Assembly: GCF_023169885.1 (NCBI RefSeq)
Contig: NZ_AP025516.1
Location: forward strand, 3,327,501-3,391,500
Source of the DNA: Desulfofustis limnaeus
GTDB lineage: Bacteria; Desulfobacterota; Desulfobulbia; Desulfobulbales; Desulfocapsaceae
Direction: 5' to 3'
Length of the DNA: 64,000 nucleotides
Shown: piece by piece, positions 62,563 to 64,000 of the stretch
Position numbering within the stretch: the first letter of the stretch is position 1
Layout of the letters: each line of letters opens with the position of its first letter
Notes under the pieces: generated by a model
Seen by the model: only the letters and a program-made list of their open reading frames with translations
The model's database searches: none
What the model was told of the DNA's origin: nothing
Program-made: the position numbers and the translations under genes

Positions 62563-64000
62563 GCCCCTCCTCCAATCGTTTACGCCGGGCCCGCAGCTCG
62601 GCCAGTTTGATCAGCTTCTCTTCCTCGTCCATCTGCCGCTCGACGATGTCGTCGAACACCTGGCCGCGCTCGGCCGCCTGGTCGGTGCGGGTGTCGATCA
62701 CCAGGTTGATCCGCTTCTCGGCGGCGGTTGCGTCGTTGTTCGGGTCCACCCAGGTCCAGCCCGGCATCTGGCCGCAGGCCTGCTCGTGCCAGAACAGCGG
62801 GTCCTCGGCGTAGCCGGGCATCGGCGCCGGGGCCATGCCGGCCAGCCAGGCCGCCTCGATGAACCAGCCCACCACCCGCCGGTTCATTTTTTCCTCAAGG
62901 AATTGCTGCTGCCCCTGGTAGCTCAGACGCTCCTCGAGCGCCCCGGAGCGGGCCGAGGCGTAACTCGCGTCGGTATAGTTGTTGGCGAACGCCTCAAAAC
63001 TCATGCCCAACCCGGCCGACTGCCAGCGCTGCGAGTCCTTGACGAACGGCTCGTAGGTGTCGCCGGGATGGCTGGGCGAGATCGCCTGCACCTCGGTGCC
63101 CGAGGGCAGCCGCTGCACCATCGGCGCATTCAGCTCCAGCTTCGCGTCAGCCGCGCCGCCGGTGGCCGCCGGGGTATACGGCGTCGCCTGCCCGCCGGCC
63201 GGGATGCCCGGCCCGAGGGTGAAATTAGGGAATTGCGACTTGAGGAAATAGGCGAAGATCGCCTGGGCCCGCGCCGTGTCCTGGGTGATGTGGCGGAACT
63301 CGTCCATCCGGTATCCCTCCATCACCACCGCATGCAGCCAGGCGATGCCGGAATACTGGGAGATCATCTCCCGGTCCCAGACGTGGATGATGTCCGCCGC
63401 CGGGATCCGCCGCGCCGAGGCCCGCCGGCCCCGCGCCAGGTAGTCGCCGGGATGGTTGTCCAGCACGTGATAGAACACCGGCCGCCCGGTGCCCTTGTCA
63501 TACTCGACGCCGCGCCGGGCCACATTGCCGTTGCTCAGCTCACCGTCCACGAGCCGGTCCAGCTGCTGGCACTCGATCAGCTCGAGGCGCAGCGGCACCA
63601 CGCCGGGCAAGGAGTCATCCCACACCCGGTGCACCAGATACTCGCCGTCGAACCACATGTGGCGCAGCCCCAAAAACTGCAACGAGCCATACGAGTCATG
63701 GCCGGTGATATCGCAGTACAGGGCCCAGCGCCGGAACATCGTCTCCCAGGCGGCGTTCACCGCCCGGTCCAATTTATGCTCACGGGTCCGGAACAGAAAC
63801 TGCGGATAGATCCCCTTGCGCACCACGTTGGTGCACATCCGCTCGACACCGCCGGCGATCAAGGAGTTGTTCTGATACTGGTCCCGGCACCGCGCCATGG
63901 TCAACCGCGCCCCGGCCTTCACGTCGGCGTCCGCCGAACGCAGCCGCGGCCGGAACTGCTGATCCGCCCCGGTCGCCGAGCCGGATACATAGCCGCGCAA
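62537..64000 (-). CDS. Phage portal protein, lambda family (5' end beyond window)
   Basis: At least 487 residues. VERMCTNVVRKGIYPQ, FDGEYLVHRVWDD, LELIECQQLDRL, AADIIHVWDREMISQYSGIAWLHAVV (cited by ends) and SYQGQQQFLEEKMNRRVV match lambda gpB-type portal proteins, which form the dodecameric DNA gate of the head. The frame is open to the window edge, so the true start lies beyond. The C-terminal tail is Glu/Arg-rich. Terminase should lie to the right. Confidence 0.88.
   Translation of the reverse strand: MRGYVSGSATGADQQFRPRLRSADADVKAGARLTMARCRDQYQNNSLIAGGVERMCTNVVRKGIYPQFLFRTREHKLDRAVNAAWETMFRRWALYCDITGHDSYGSLQFLGLRHMWFDGEYLVHRVWDDSLPGVVPLRLELIECQQLDRLVDGELSNGNVARRGVEYDKGTGRPVFYHVLDNHPGDYLARGRRASARRIPAADIIHVWDREMISQYSGIAWLHAVVMEGYRMDEFRHITQDTARAQAIFAYFLKSQFPNFTLGPGIPAGGQATPYTPAATGGAADAKLELNAPMVQRLPSGTEVQAISPSHPGDTYEPFVKDSQRWQSAGLGMSFEAFANNYTDASYASARSGALEERLSYQGQQQFLEEKMNRRVVGWFIEAAWLAGMAPAPMPGYAEDPLFWHEQACGQMPGWTWVDPNNDATAAEKRINLVIDTRTDQAAERGQVFDDIVERQMDEEEKLIKLAELRARRKRLEEGHADTAIES

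Larger units (their letters stand above)
43978..64000 (-). mobile_element. Siphovirus-type prophage, late gene region (incomplete at right edge)
   Basis: A continuous minus-strand series in the canonical order portal, prohead protease, capsid, head-tail joining, tail tube, chaperone, tape measure, tail tip, lysis. Most genes overlap by a few bases. Coding GC is higher than in the host part, and both strands carry long shadow frames. No integrase, repressor, terminase or att repeat is within the window. The left boundary lies between tRNA-Asn (43837) and 43978. The long tape measure, the tube protein and the lack of sheath or baseplate-wedge genes point to a non-contractile tail. Confidence 0.92.

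Overview
The window looks like a chromosomal segment of a GC-rich Gram-negative bacterium, most likely a sulfate-reducer-type Desulfobacterota (Desulfobulbales-like). LpxC and an RND/TolC efflux set indicate an outer membrane. A class III aminotransferase next to alanine dehydrogenase, sigma-54 regulator remains and a Gld-type ABC system fit that group. The lineage is inferred from gene content only; no marker gene was compared.

Layout. 1-16.3 kb is core metabolism and transport: the start of groES, ilvE, an AI-2E-family permease, a class I aminotransferase, an amidohydrolase with a coupled unknown gene, a MetE/UROD-like protein, a GldA/GldFG/DUF4340 ABC system, 6-phosphogluconate dehydrogenase and an SDR-DUF2867 protein. 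16.4-20.6 kb is a decaying patch: an IS200-type element, a FecR-domain gene cut short by a stop codon, a sigma-54 activator with at least five lesions, a small membrane protein, a GST, a truncated antitoxin-like ORF and tRNA-Pro. 20.8-26.8 kb is a three-gene RND efflux operon. 26.8-32.3 kb, on the minus strand, holds an aminotransferase, alanine dehydrogenase and beta-hydroxyacid dehydrogenase that could form an amine-to-alcohol module, followed by a methyltransferase and a glycosyltransferase. 32.7-41.8 kb holds the most unusual genes: a response-regulator-receiver/LpxC fusion, an MFS transporter, a GNAT-like protein, a second apparently identical IS200 copy, and a 1323-residue fusion of an adenylate-forming acid:CoA ligase, a GNAT-like segment and an aromatic amino acid ammonia-lyase. 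A group II intron sits between that gene's stop codon and the terminator of a convergent tRNA-Asn.

44.0-64.0 kb is the late region of a siphovirus-type prophage, all on the minus strand and read from right to left: portal (cut by the window edge), prohead protease, major capsid protein, a duplicated DUF2190 protein, head-tail joining, tail Z-like and terminator proteins, major tail protein, tail assembly chaperone with a probable -1 frameshift extension, tape measure, tail-tip proteins, and a lysis/envelope cassette. Most neighbours overlap by 1-30 bases, so this reads as one long translationally coupled operon. Integrase, terminase and early genes are not in the window.

Best candidates for something undescribed are the ligase-GNAT-ammonia-lyase fusion with its free-standing GNAT-like paralogue, which predicts an enzyme turning phenylalanine into an activated cinnamoyl group for transfer, and the receiver-LpxC fusion, which suggests phosphorylation control attached directly to the committed enzyme of lipid A synthesis.
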